Source: DATEOR01 sp035296905 | GTDB lineage: Bacteria; Actinomycetota; Thermoleophilia; Gaiellales; Gaiellaceae | DNA length: 64,000 bases | Direction of reading: 5' to 3' | NCBI GenBank assembly: GCA_035296905.1 | Contig: DATHAA010000081.1 | Coordinates: 1 to 64,000, forward strand | Shown: positions 16,928-25,600 of the stretch, piece by piece | Position numbering within the stretch: the stretch's first letter is position 1 | Layout: each line of letters begins with the position of its first letter | Program-made: the position numbers and the translations under genes | The notes under the pieces: generated by a model | Told to the model about the DNA's origin: nothing | The model's input: the letters and a program-made list of their open reading frames with translations, nothing else | Database searches by the model: none

Positions 16928-17630
16928 TGACGCCTTGCCGCCCCGTGCGGCCCTGGTCGCGGCGATGGGAGAAGAAGAGCTCGGGCTCGCAGCTCGTGCA
17001 GTGGCCGGTGCGCTCGACGGTCTCGACTCCGGCCGCCGAGAGGCCGCGCTCGATGGCCTGGGCGAGGTCGAGGTTGCGCCTGTCCATGAAGTCGTCGCCG
17101 AAGCGCGCGCGGAACTGCTCGGCGACCTCCTCGCCCACCTCGTAGCAGCAGGGGCCGATTCCCGGCCCGATCGCGGCTGCCGCCGGGCCCGCAACCGCAG
17201 CGACGCCATTCTCGAGGATGCCGTCCACCAGGCCGCGCCAGCCCACGTGGAGGACGACGAGGCGTGGTGTCCCGTTCCGGCGGGCGAGGGCAACGGGGAA
17301 ACAGTCCGCGGTGAGGAGGCCGAGGGCGCGCCCCGGCTTCTCGGTCCAGAGCCCGTCTCCCTGCTCGAAGTCGGTGCCGGGCGTGACGACACCGCGCCCG
17401 TCCGCCTCGAAGACGCGCGCCCCGTGTACCTGCCAGGCCATCGTCGCGGTCTCCGGGTCGGCGCCGACGGCTTTGCCCAGAATGCGGCGATTCTCGACGA
17501 CTCTGTCCGGCTCGTCGTCGGTGAGAATGCCGAGGTTCAACGATTCGAAGTCGCCCTCGCTCACGCCTCCCTGGCGCGTGGAGAAGGCGGCGAAGTACGC
17601 GTCGCCGAGGTCGGGCTCGAGGAGCTTCAC
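16911..17630 (-). CDS. pgeF: Laccase-domain purine nucleoside phosphorylase/PgeF family
   Basis: A 239-aa protein of the YfiH/YlmD family. Zinc-ligand motifs are present: WQVHGARVFEADG, LLTADCFPVAL, LHVGWRGLVDGILENGV and GPGIGPCCYEVGEEV. Known members phosphorylate or deaminate purine nucleosides or edit peptidoglycan precursors; which applies is not decidable here. GTG 17630 overlaps the stop of the upstream gene as GTGA. It sits before yggS-sepF, as in many dcw-derived clusters. Confidence 0.92.
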   Translation of the reverse strand: MKLLEPDLGDAYFAAFSTRQGGVSEGDFESLNLGILTDDEPDRVVENRRILGKAVGADPETATMAWQVHGARVFEADGRGVVTPGTDFEQGDGLWTEKPGRALGLLTADCFPVALARRNGTPRLVVLHVGWRGLVDGILENGVAAVAGPAAAAIGPGIGPCCYEVGEEVAEQFRARFGDDFMDRRNLDLAQAIERGLSAAGVETVERTGHCTSCEPELFFSHRRDQGRTGRQGVIAYIR

Positions 17631-20197
17631 GCAGGCCCCGCCGGAGCTGCGATGAGCTCCTTCGCCGCCTCGATCTCGGACTCGCGCCCGTCGAGCTCCC
17701 CGTTGAGCTTGCGGCGCAGAAGCTCGTCGAGAATCGCGCCGACACGCGGCGATTCCTGCAGGCCGAGCGCGGCGAGGTCGTCGCCGGAGATCTCGAGGTC
17801 TATCTGGCGGAAGTCGGCGAAGTAGCGCTCGAGTCGCGGGCGTGCGGAATCGCCGGCCAGTGCGTAGGCGAACAGCGCGCCGTCGGGATCGTGCGGCTCG
17901 ACGATCGCGCGCACCGCGGCAGGCTCCTCCGTCTGAGCCAGGAGCTCGGGGAGCCGCGGGCCGACGGCAACCGCGTCCGCAATGCTGTCTGCGTCCCGGC
18001 GCCGGAGCTTCAGGCGCTCGAACCACTCGTAGAGCTCGTCCGGGGGGAGCCGGCGCGCGAGCACCGCGAGCCGAAGCCTCCACGCGGGTGTGGCCGGAGC
18101 GAGCTTTTCCCGCGCGCGGTCGACGTCCTCGATGAGCCGCACCGACTCCTCGTCCGCGGCGAGGTGAGGATGGATCGCGCGGTGGATCCCGAGCTCGGCG
18201 AGCCGGCGCACCGAGTCCCCCACGCGGGCCTCGGAGAGAAGGGCCTGCAGCTCGTCCCGCAGGCGCGCCGAGGAGAGCTCGCCGACGAGGTTCATCTCCA
18301 CGCACGCCCTCGCGAGAGACAGGGTGTGGACATCCATGGCCACGCCGTAGCGATTCTCGTACCGGATCGCTCGGAAGATCCGCGTCGGGTCGTCGATGAA
18401 GGACAGGTTGTGCAGCACCCGGACGACTCCGTTCTCGAGGTCCTGAAGGCCTCCGAAGTGGTCGACGAGCCGGCCGAAGTCCTCGCCCCGGAGGGACGCC
18501 GCCATCGCATTGATCGTGAAGTCGCGGCGGTAGAGGTCCTGCCGGATCGACGCCTGCTCGACGGTCGGCAGCGCACCCGGGCTGTCGTAGAACTCCGTGC
18601 GCGCGGTGGCGACGTCGACGCGGCCCCCGTCGTGGACGACGATGGCGGTGCCGAAACGGTCGTGCGGGACGACGCGGCCGCCCAAGGCTTCGGCGAGAGC
18701 CTCGCCGAATGCGATGCCGTCGCCTTCCACTGCGATGTCCACGTCGAAGTTCGGTTCGCCCATGAGCACGTCGCGCACGGCGCCGCCGACGAGGTAGACG
18801 CCTTCGAAGTGCTCGCTCACCGCCTGCACCGCCTCGAAGACGGGCCGCAGATCCTCGAGGGCGTCCAGCTTCTCCGCGATGCTGGGGGCCTCGCCGGCGG
18901 CCTCCTCCCCGTGCGGCTCCTCGAGCGCGCGGAGGACGTCGGAGCGCGTCACGACTCCGACGGCCTCGCCGTCGCGGAGCACGGGCACGCGCCCGCTCGT
19001 CGCTCCGGAGACGAGCCGCATGACCTCCGCGAACGGCGTGTCCTCCGCGCACGAGACGACGTCGGAGCCCATCACGCTCTTCACCGGCGCGTGCGAGAGT
19101 CCGTGGCCGATCGCCTTGTCGAGGTCCTCGCGCGTGACTACTCCGATCAGCCGGCCGGGCTCGCCGACGAGCATCCCACTCTGGCGATGGCGTTGGCACA
19201 GGACCATCGCCTGCGCGACGGTGTCGTCCTGAGAGACGAAGCGCGCAGGTCGCGACATGATCTCGCCCGCGGTCAGACCGCGGCGCACCGCATTCGGCAG
19301 CGCCTCGAGCACGCCGGCACGCGCATCCTCGAGTGACCCCCGGTGAGTGGCCGATGCGGCTTGCGCATGGCCGCCGCCTCCCAGGGCGGCCGCGATCGCG
19401 GCGGCGTCGAGCTCGGCCACGCGCGTCCGCACTACGCAGAAGACCCTTTCGTCCATCTCGACGAGGCAGACGAGCGCGCGGCAGTCGGTCAGGTCGACGA
19501 TCTTGTGCGCGAGGTTGGAGACGCCCTCCACGTACTCCGGCCACCTGAGAGCACTCACGAGCACCTCGTAGCCGCCCGCCTCGTGCGGCTCGAGGCTCGC
19601 AACGAGGGCGTCGAGGAGCGCGCGCTCGCGCTCGGCCAGTGGCGTGTGCAGGTACTGCGCCACCATCTCCTGGCTCGCGCCGTGACGCATGCACCAGGCC
19701 AGCGCCTCCGCGTCGCGGATCGTCGTCCCGGCATAGCCGAGGGAGCCCGTGTCCTCGTGGATCCCGAGGGCAAAGGCGGTCGCCTCGATCGCGCTGACCT
19801 CGACCTCGCGCTCGGCGAGGATCGCGACCATCGTCGTCGTGAGCGCCCCATCCTCGGAGCGAACGGCGTTCTCGGGCCGTACCCAATCGAGCTCCTCGCC
19901 CGCATGGTGGTCGAAGAGGACGACCTCGACCTCGGGGCTCCTCGCAGCGGCCTCGAATTCGCCGAGGCGCTCCGGGTGCGAGGTCTCGACGACGATCAGG
20001 CGCTCGACCTCGGCAGGGTCGATCCGCCCCGGCTCGGCCACATCCAGCTCCTCCGCGTGCAGGCGATAGAAGTCGCGCACGTTTCGGTTGAGCGACCCGG
20101 AGAGCGCGACGACGGCATCTGGGTAGAGGCGGCGTGCGGCCAGCATGGCCGCGAACGCGTCGAAGTCGGTGTTTGCGTGGGTGACGATGACCTGCAT
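17627..20197 (-). CDS. DHH-CBS-tRNA nucleotidyltransferase fusion (A-adding-enzyme-like)
   Basis: An 856-aa multidomain protein. Residues about 1-310 form a DHH/DHHA1 phosphoesterase (VTHANTDFDAFAAMLAARRL, LFDHHAGEELDW, ALGGGGHAQAASATHRG). Two CBS domains follow (about 315-440). The C-terminal half is a class II tRNA nucleotidyltransferase head (YLVGGAVRDVLMGEPNFDVD, RRDFTINAMAAS, DPTRIFRAIRYENRYG) and helical tail. The architecture matches the Aquifex A-adding enzyme, which completes CCA ends together with a separate CC-adding enzyme. CCA- versus A-specificity cannot be read with confidence. TAACCT lies 7 nt before ATG 20197, supporting that start. The gene occupies the spot where ftsZ often lies. 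Confidence 0.9.
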   Translation of the reverse strand: MQVIVTHANTDFDAFAAMLAARRLYPDAVVALSGSLNRNVRDFYRLHAEELDVAEPGRIDPAEVERLIVVETSHPERLGEFEAAARSPEVEVVLFDHHAGEELDWVRPENAVRSEDGALTTTMVAILAEREVEVSAIEATAFALGIHEDTGSLGYAGTTIRDAEALAWCMRHGASQEMVAQYLHTPLAERERALLDALVASLEPHEAGGYEVLVSALRWPEYVEGVSNLAHKIVDLTDCRALVCLVEMDERVFCVVRTRVAELDAAAIAAALGGGGHAQAASATHRGSLEDARAGVLEALPNAVRRGLTAGEIMSRPARFVSQDDTVAQAMVLCQRHRQSGMLVGEPGRLIGVVTREDLDKAIGHGLSHAPVKSVMGSDVVSCAEDTPFAEVMRLVSGATSGRVPVLRDGEAVGVVTRSDVLRALEEPHGEEAAGEAPSIAEKLDALEDLRPVFEAVQAVSEHFEGVYLVGGAVRDVLMGEPNFDVDIAVEGDGIAFGEALAEALGGRVVPHDRFGTAIVVHDGGRVDVATARTEFYDSPGALPTVEQASIRQDLYRRDFTINAMAASLRGEDFGRLVDHFGGLQDLENGVVRVLHNLSFIDDPTRIFRAIRYENRYGVAMDVHTLSLARACVEMNLVGELSSARLRDELQALLSEARVGDSVRRLAELGIHRAIHPHLAADEESVRLIEDVDRAREKLAPATPAWRLRLAVLARRLPPDELYEWFERLKLRRRDADSIADAVAVGPRLPELLAQTEEPAAVRAIVEPHDPDGALFAYALAGDSARPRLERYFADFRQIDLEISGDDLAALGLQESPRVGAILDELLRRKLNGELDGRESEIEAAKELIAAPAGPA

Positions 20198-20204
20198 CGC
20201 AAGA

Positions 20205-20210
20205 AGGTTA
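20205..20210 (-). promoter_or_regulatory. Putative -10 of leaderless DHH-CBS-PolA gene
   Basis: TAACCT on the minus strand, 7 nt before ATG 20197. It argues against the start 30 nt further upstream, which would lie inside the promoter. Confidence 0.5.
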
Positions 20211-20316
20211 GACCTGACTTGCGCCAACCCCCCTCTTGGGGGACGTGACGCCAGGCAAGTGAGACGACGATGAACCCAAGGAACGAGTCCCGTGGCGGCC
20301 GGGGGTCGAACGAATT

Positions 20317-23265
20317 TTGGGCCGAACGACGTACTCCAAACTGCGCATCGTCCTCGCCGCGCTTGCCGTGGCCCTCGTCACGGTCGCGCCTGCCGCGAGC
20401 GCGCCGGATGTGCCCCAGCTCGTCGGGCCGAACGACGGCGACACCGTCGCCTTCCTTCCGGTTTTCTCCTGGGATCCCGTCGCGGGAGCCGACAAGTACA
20501 ACTTCGTCCTTTCCGCCGATCTCGCGTTCAACTCGCCCGTCTACCAGGTCAACGGGACGAAGAACACCCGGGCGACCCCCGACAAGACTGTCCCGAACGG
20601 GACGTACTACTGGCGCGTCCAGGCGGTCGATGCCGACGGCAACACCTCCGGCTGGTCCGAGACCCGTCAGATGGAGAAGCTTTGGGCGGACTCACCCGTC
20701 CTCACCGCGCCGGACGACGCCGCGACGATCTCGTTCCCGGACGAGCCGCTCGTCCTCCGCTGGGAGCCCGTTCCGGGCGCCGCGAAGTACCACATCTCCA
20801 TTGCCTCTGACCCAGACCTCGCCGCGCTCGTGACGAGCAACGGCGACCCGCTCGAAACGCAGGCGACGAACGCGGCCCCGGCAATCCTCCTCTCTTCGAA
20901 CACGTACTACTGGGCCGTTACCCCGGTCGACGCGCAGGGGAACGAGGGCGAGCCCTCGGAGACCCGTTCCTTCACCTGGGAGTGGCCGTCGACGACGACG
21001 ACCGACGTTCAGGACACCGCACCCGAAACCGAGCTTTACGTGCCGGAGTTCACCTGGGATCCGATCCCGGGCGCGGCGAAGTACGAGGTCGAGATCAACT
21101 CGGTCTCCGACTTCCCCGCCGGAGCGTCCAAGGTCTGCTGCGACTCGTCGGACTGGCCGATCACGACGACGTTCACGCCGAAGGAAACCCTTCCGAACAA
21201 CACGTACTACTGGCGCGTTCGCGCGATCAACGCGCACGGCGAGGCAGGTGATTGGAACGAGGGGCCCTCCTTCGTGAAGACGTTCGCCAACTATCCGGAC
21301 CTGAGCGAGGTCGGGATCAAGAACCTGCACATGCGCGACACGAGCGACCCGGGGACTGACTTCGACCCCGATACACCTGGTTATCAGACGCAGCTCCCGA
21401 TCATCGCCTGGGATCCGGTCCCGGGTGCGTCCAGCTACCAGGTCAACGTCGGCCATTACGACGCCGGCATCGACCACTGCGACTTCGGCAACGCATCGAC
21501 CTCGCGATGGCTCTCGTCGACCGCGAGCACGTACTGGACTCCGCTGGGCCAGCTGCCGAGCGATAAGCCGTTCCCCTCAGGACCGAGCGCCTCGTCGGAC
21601 CAGCCCGGGCTCACACCGGGGCAGCCGTACTGTGTCCAGGTGCGAGCGCGGAGCGGCCGCGTCAACCTCAACAGTCCGGTCTGGGGCGATTTCACCCAGC
21701 TCGACGACGGCACCGGATCTGCCTTCACGTTCGCCGGCTATCCGACCGGCGGCGCCTGCAGCCCGACCTGCAACACGAACTACCTCGGGCACGACGACTA
21801 CCTGCTGCCCGAGCGGTTCGCGGACGACCCGGTCGCAGTGACGTCGAATCCGCTGTTCGTCTGGAATCCGATCGCCGGCCAGCAGTCCTACTGGGTGATC
21901 GTCTCGAAGGATGCCTCCTTCACGAACATCATCGACTATGCGTTCACGCGCTTCCCGGCCTACGCGGTGCGGACCGGTAGCCAGCCGCGGACCTATCCGG
22001 ACGAGACGACGTCGTTCTACTGGGTCGTCCTGCCGTCGACGGACATCGACGGAAAACCTGCCGCCAACATCCCGGCGAATGGCGCCTACGCCGACTTCAA
22101 GAAGCAGACCGTGGCCCCATCGCTTCTCGGTCCTGACAACGACGCGACGTTCTCCCTGCCTCCCACATTCAGCTGGAGCTCGGTGGAGGGCGCGCGGAAG
22201 TACCACCTCCAGGTCGCGACCGAGCCCACGTTCGCAACGAGCACGAAGCTGGACGACATCACAACCGCGTTGACGGAGTACACGTCGCAGAAGACCTACG
22301 TCGCGTCCAGGACCCTGTACTGGCGGGTGCAGGCCCAGGACGAGAACGACAACGGCCTTACCTGGTCGGAGACGAGGACGTTCGAGGTCGACCTCGAGCA
22401 GCCGACGCTCGACCCGGAGACGCCTACGCTCGGCGATGCGAGCTTGCCCGTGCTGCGTTGGTTCCCGGTTCCAGGGGCGGTTTCGTACAGCCTGCGGATC
22501 CACGAACCGAACGACTCGACGCCGAACACGTATACGGGCTTCCCGTCCACCGCAGCCTCCTTCGAGAAGATCACCGGGACGGGGCTCTTCACCTGGGAGA
22601 TCCGGGCGGACTTCCCGAAGCTCACGGGGGGCACGACCCCGGGCCCCTGGTCGGACGATGCCGACTACACGCATACGATCAAGGAGCCGATGAATCCCGT
22701 CTCGAGCCCGGGTGCGAACCGGCTCGTCCTCAGCTGGGACGCGAAGACCGGCACGAAGGCCTACAAGGTGCAGATCTCGAAGCGCGAGGACTTCAACCCC
22801 TCCTTCGAGACGAAGACGACGGGCAACCCCGACTGGGCGCCGAGCCTCACGAACTCGAACTACACCTCGGGTGGCGACTTCTGGTGGCGGGTCGCTGCGA
22901 TCGACGGCGACGGCAACGTCGGCGCGTTCGCGACGAACCCGGAGCACTTCACCCTCCCCGCGATGTCGGGCGGCGGAAGCAGCGGCGGCGCGAAGACCTT
23001 CAAGGTGACGTTCAGCGGCCGCCTGGTCAAGAACCGCGCACGTGACATAACGGTCAAGGTGCGCGACTCGGCGACGTTGAACGCCGTCCAGGGCGCCCTC
23101 GTCCGCGCCTACGGCGCCGGCGTCTCGTACACCCAGAAGACGACCAATTCGAGCGGCGTCGCCAAGCTCCGCCTCAAGCCGACGCAACTCCAGAAGGTCT
23201 CGTTCCGGATCACGAAGTCCGGCTACGCGTCGGTCACGATCTACCGGCGCGTGTATCGCCCGTAG
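20317..23265 (+). CDS. Large secreted Fn3-like repeat protein
   Basis: A 982-aa exported protein of unknown function. A signal peptide (LRIVLAALAVALVTVAPAAS) is followed by about eight beta-sandwich repeats of roughly 95-120 residues. Each has a strand core F-x-W-x-P-V-P-G-A-x-K-Y (e.g. FSWDPVAGADKYNFVLS, LRWEPVPGAAKYHISIA, FTWDPIPGAAKYEVEIN) and a closing NTYYWRVxAxDxxGNxxxWSE. A Gly/Ser linker then leads to a C-terminal Ig-like domain of about 90 residues (ITVKVRDSATLNAVQGALVR). Four Cys occur in the middle repeats. The TTG start is the best available before the signal peptide. Likely a surface or adhesion protein. Confidence 0.8.
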   Translation: MGRTTYSKLRIVLAALAVALVTVAPAASAPDVPQLVGPNDGDTVAFLPVFSWDPVAGADKYNFVLSADLAFNSPVYQVNGTKNTRATPDKTVPNGTYYWRVQAVDADGNTSGWSETRQMEKLWADSPVLTAPDDAATISFPDEPLVLRWEPVPGAAKYHISIASDPDLAALVTSNGDPLETQATNAAPAILLSSNTYYWAVTPVDAQGNEGEPSETRSFTWEWPSTTTTDVQDTAPETELYVPEFTWDPIPGAAKYEVEINSVSDFPAGASKVCCDSSDWPITTTFTPKETLPNNTYYWRVRAINAHGEAGDWNEGPSFVKTFANYPDLSEVGIKNLHMRDTSDPGTDFDPDTPGYQTQLPIIAWDPVPGASSYQVNVGHYDAGIDHCDFGNASTSRWLSSTASTYWTPLGQLPSDKPFPSGPSASSDQPGLTPGQPYCVQVRARSGRVNLNSPVWGDFTQLDDGTGSAFTFAGYPTGGACSPTCNTNYLGHDDYLLPERFADDPVAVTSNPLFVWNPIAGQQSYWVIVSKDASFTNIIDYAFTRFPAYAVRTGSQPRTYPDETTSFYWVVLPSTDIDGKPAANIPANGAYADFKKQTVAPSLLGPDNDATFSLPPTFSWSSVEGARKYHLQVATEPTFATSTKLDDITTALTEYTSQKTYVASRTLYWRVQAQDENDNGLTWSETRTFEVDLEQPTLDPETPTLGDASLPVLRWFPVPGAVSYSLRIHEPNDSTPNTYTGFPSTAASFEKITGTGLFTWEIRADFPKLTGGTTPGPWSDDADYTHTIKEPMNPVSSPGANRLVLSWDAKTGTKAYKVQISKREDFNPSFETKTTGNPDWAPSLTNSNYTSGGDFWWRVAAIDGDGNVGAFATNPEHFTLPAMSGGGSSGGAKTFKVTFSGRLVKNRARDITVKVRDSATLNAVQGALVRAYGAGVSYTQKTTNSSGVAKLRLKPTQLQKVSFRITKSGYASVTIYRRVYRP

Positions 23266-23267
23266 CT

Positions 23268-23654
23268 CTAGCCCGCGGCGGCGATAACTTCGATCTCGAC
23301 GAGTGCGCCGGAGGGCAGCGCTGCGACCTGGAACGTCGCGCGCGCCGGCGGTTCCTCGCCCATGTGCCGGCCGTAGACCTCGTTCATCGCCTGGAAGTCG
23401 CCGAGGTCGACCAGGAAGATCGTCGCCTTGACGACGTTCTCGAGGCTCGTCCCGGCCGCCTCGAGGATCGCAGATAGGTTCTTCATCACCTGTTCGGTCT
23501 GCTCGGAGATCCCGCCCTCGACCATGTTGCCGCCTGGATCGACCCCGAGCTGGCCCGAGACGAACACAAAGGCTCCGCTGGCGATTCCCTGCGAGTAGGG
23601 GGCGCCCTGGAAGGGAGCCGGGGCCTCGTCGGTGCGAATCACGCGCTTCGTCAC
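23268..23654 (-). CDS. ridA: RidA (YjgF/UK114) family enamine/imine deaminase
   Basis: A 128-aa trimeric cytosolic protein that hydrolyses reactive enamines/imines formed by PLP enzymes. Motifs: APYSQGIASGAFVFVSGQLG, NLSAILEAAGTSLENVVKAT and PARATFQVAALPSGALVEIE, including the key Arg before TFQVAALP. GTG 23654 overlaps the murA stop as GTGA. The longer open frame is a murA shadow. Confidence 0.95.
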   Translation of the reverse strand: MTKRVIRTDEAPAPFQGAPYSQGIASGAFVFVSGQLGVDPGGNMVEGGISEQTEQVMKNLSAILEAAGTSLENVVKATIFLVDLGDFQAMNEVYGRHMGEEPPARATFQVAALPSGALVEIEVIAAAG

Positions 23655-24964
23655 GAGATCTCCGTTCGCTCGATGTGAGCCCCTACGGCACGCAGCCGCT
23701 CGTCGATTCTCTCGTACCCGCGGTCGATCTGCCCGATGTTCCCGATCGTCGAGGTGCCCTCGGCGCAGAGGCTTGCGATCAGCATCGCCATCCCCGCGCG
23801 GATGTCCGGGCTCTCCATGCGCTCTCCGTAGAGTCGAGCCGGCCCGTTGACCACGGCGCGGTGCGGATCGCAGAGGATGATCCGCGCCCCCATGTTCACG
23901 AGCTTGTCGACGAAGAACAGGCGGTTCTCGAACATCTTCTCGAAGATGAGCACGGTGCCCGCGGCCTGCGTCGCAACCGCGAGCGCGATCGACGTGAGGT
24001 CGGCCGGGAAAGCCGGCCACGGCCCGTCCTCGATTTTCGGGATCTGAGAGCCGATGTCGTCATGGATCTCGAGGTGCTGGTTGCCGGGGACGCGCACCGA
24101 CGAGCCCTCGACCTCCCACCTGACGCCGAGGCGCTCGAACGCCGGCCAGATGGCGACGAGATCCTCGGCGACGACATCCTGGATCACGACCTCCCCCTCG
24201 GTCACCGCCGCGAGGCCGATGAAGCTCGCGACCTCGATGTGGTCGGGGCAGATGCGCCATTCGCCGCCGTGCAGCGACTCGACACCGCGGATGCGGAGGA
24301 CGTTCGAGCCGATCCCCTCGATCTCGGCGCCGAGGGTGACCAGGAACCTGCAAAGGTCCTGGACGTGCGGCTCGCTGGCCGCGTTGCCGATCACCGTCTC
24401 CCCCGGCGCAAGCACCGCTGCCATGACGACGTTCTCCGTTCCAGTCACGGAGGCCTCGTCGAGGAAGACCTGAGCTCCCTTCAGGCCCTCGGTACGCATG
24501 CGGTACACCTTCTCGGCGCTGATGTCTGCACCGAGCACCGTGAGCGCGTGGATGTGCGTATCGAGCCGGCGGCGCCCGATGACGTCGCCGCCCGGAGGCG
24601 GGACGATGGCCTGCCCGTGGCGGGCGAGCAGCGGGCCCGCGAAAAGGATGGACGCGCGGATGCGGCTGCACAGCTCCTCGTCGAGCTCGAACTTCGAGAT
24701 GCCCGCGCCGGTGATGCGAACCTCGCCACCTCCGACATGCTGGACGTCGGCGCCGAGATCGGCGGCCAGGTCGAGCATCGTCTCGACGTCCGTGATCGCC
24801 GGGACGTTCGTGAGCGTGACGGGCTCGTCGGTGAGCATGCAGGCGGCCACGATGGGCAAAGCCGCGTTCTTGTTTCCGGCTGCGCGGATCGACCCCGAAA
24901 GCGGCCGCGCGCCCTCGATGACAAAGGCCTCCATCAGGGCATCGGTTACGACTGTGTGCTGCAT
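23651..24964 (-). CDS. murA: UDP-N-acetylglucosamine 1-carboxyvinyltransferase (Cys-to-Asp variant)
   Basis: A 437-aa cytosolic EPSP-synthase-fold enzyme that transfers enolpyruvate from PEP to UDP-GlcNAc, the first committed step of peptidoglycan synthesis. RAAGNKNAALPIVAACMLTD holds the catalytic Lys. The loop residue that is Cys in most bacteria is Asp: PPPGGDVIGRRRLDTHIHAL (codon at 24584-24586, residue 127, or 117 if ATG 24934 is used). Other regions, including QIDRGYERIDERLRAVGAHI, are intact, so the enzyme should be active but resistant to fosfomycin. The start is ambiguous between 24964 and 24934. Confidence 0.94.
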   Translation of the reverse strand: MQHTVVTDALMEAFVIEGARPLSGSIRAAGNKNAALPIVAACMLTDEPVTLTNVPAITDVETMLDLAADLGADVQHVGGGEVRITGAGISKFELDEELCSRIRASILFAGPLLARHGQAIVPPPGGDVIGRRRLDTHIHALTVLGADISAEKVYRMRTEGLKGAQVFLDEASVTGTENVVMAAVLAPGETVIGNAASEPHVQDLCRFLVTLGAEIEGIGSNVLRIRGVESLHGGEWRICPDHIEVASFIGLAAVTEGEVVIQDVVAEDLVAIWPAFERLGVRWEVEGSSVRVPGNQHLEIHDDIGSQIPKIEDGPWPAFPADLTSIALAVATQAAGTVLIFEKMFENRLFFVDKLVNMGARIILCDPHRAVVNGPARLYGERMESPDIRAGMAMLIASLCAEGTSTIGNIGQIDRGYERIDERLRAVGAHIERTEIS

Positions 24965-25027
24965 TTGACGGTAGTCCTGTCCTCGGACGGCGAGGCGAAC
25001 GGCGGACGGTATCCTAACCCCGCTTCC

Positions 25028-25600
25028 ATGAAGGTCACCCGCGAACGAGCGTGGGAAACCCTCACGCAGTACACAAAGTCCGAGGCCCTTCGCCGGCACG
25101 CGCTCGCCGTCGAGGCGGCCGTCGGCTGGTACGCCCGTGACCTTGGCGAAGACGAGGAATTCTGGCGCGCGACCGCCCTCCTCCACGACTTCGACTACGA
25201 GATCCACCCCACCCTCGACAAGCACCCGCAGGACGGCGCTCCGATCCTCCGCGAGGAGGGTTATCCGGAGGAGCTCATCGAGGCGGTCCTCTCGCACGCG
25301 GAGCACCTGAGCATGGAGCGCGACACGCAGCTGAAGAAGACGCTCTTCGCCTGTGACGAGCTCGCCGGCTTCGTCCACGCCTGCGGGCTGGTCAGGCCCG
25401 ACGGGATCGAGACCCTCGAGCCGAAGTCGGTGCGGAAGAAGCTGAAGCAGCCCTCCTTCGCGGCCGGCGTCCACCGCGACGAGGTGTACAGCGGCGCCGA
25501 GGAGCTGGGCCTCGAGCTCGACGACCACATCCGCAACGTGGTCGCTGCGATGCGCCCGATCGCGGCCGAGCTCGGCCTGCGCACGTCCGAGGCGGCATAG
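25028..25600 (+). CDS. HD-domain phosphohydrolase
   Basis: A 190-aa protein with a single HD domain: RHALAVEAAVGWYARDLGED (first His), ATALLHDFDYEIHP (HD pair) and VLSHAEHLSMERDTQLKKTL. Such proteins hydrolyse nucleotides or phosphate esters with a divalent metal; the substrate is unknown. ATG 25028 follows a TATCCTAACCC element in the short region divergent from murA. The final TAG overlaps the presumed start of the next gene. Confidence 0.85.
   Translation: MKVTRERAWETLTQYTKSEALRRHALAVEAAVGWYARDLGEDEEFWRATALLHDFDYEIHPTLDKHPQDGAPILREEGYPEELIEAVLSHAEHLSMERDTQLKKTLFACDELAGFVHACGLVRPDGIETLEPKSVRKKLKQPSFAAGVHRDEVYSGAEELGLELDDHIRNVVAAMRPIAAELGLRTSEAA

Noticed and set aside
17891..19336. 481-aa plus-strand frame antisense to the DHH-CBS-PolA gene
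   Set aside because: Shadow of a long GC-rich gene: no family motif, and composition mirrors complementary codons.
16911..19886. Apparent 991-aa fusion ending in the PgeF domain
   Set aside because: Only the last 239 residues are PgeF; the rest is out-of-frame reading of the upstream nucleotidyltransferase gene. GTG 17630 with GTGA overlap is the real start.
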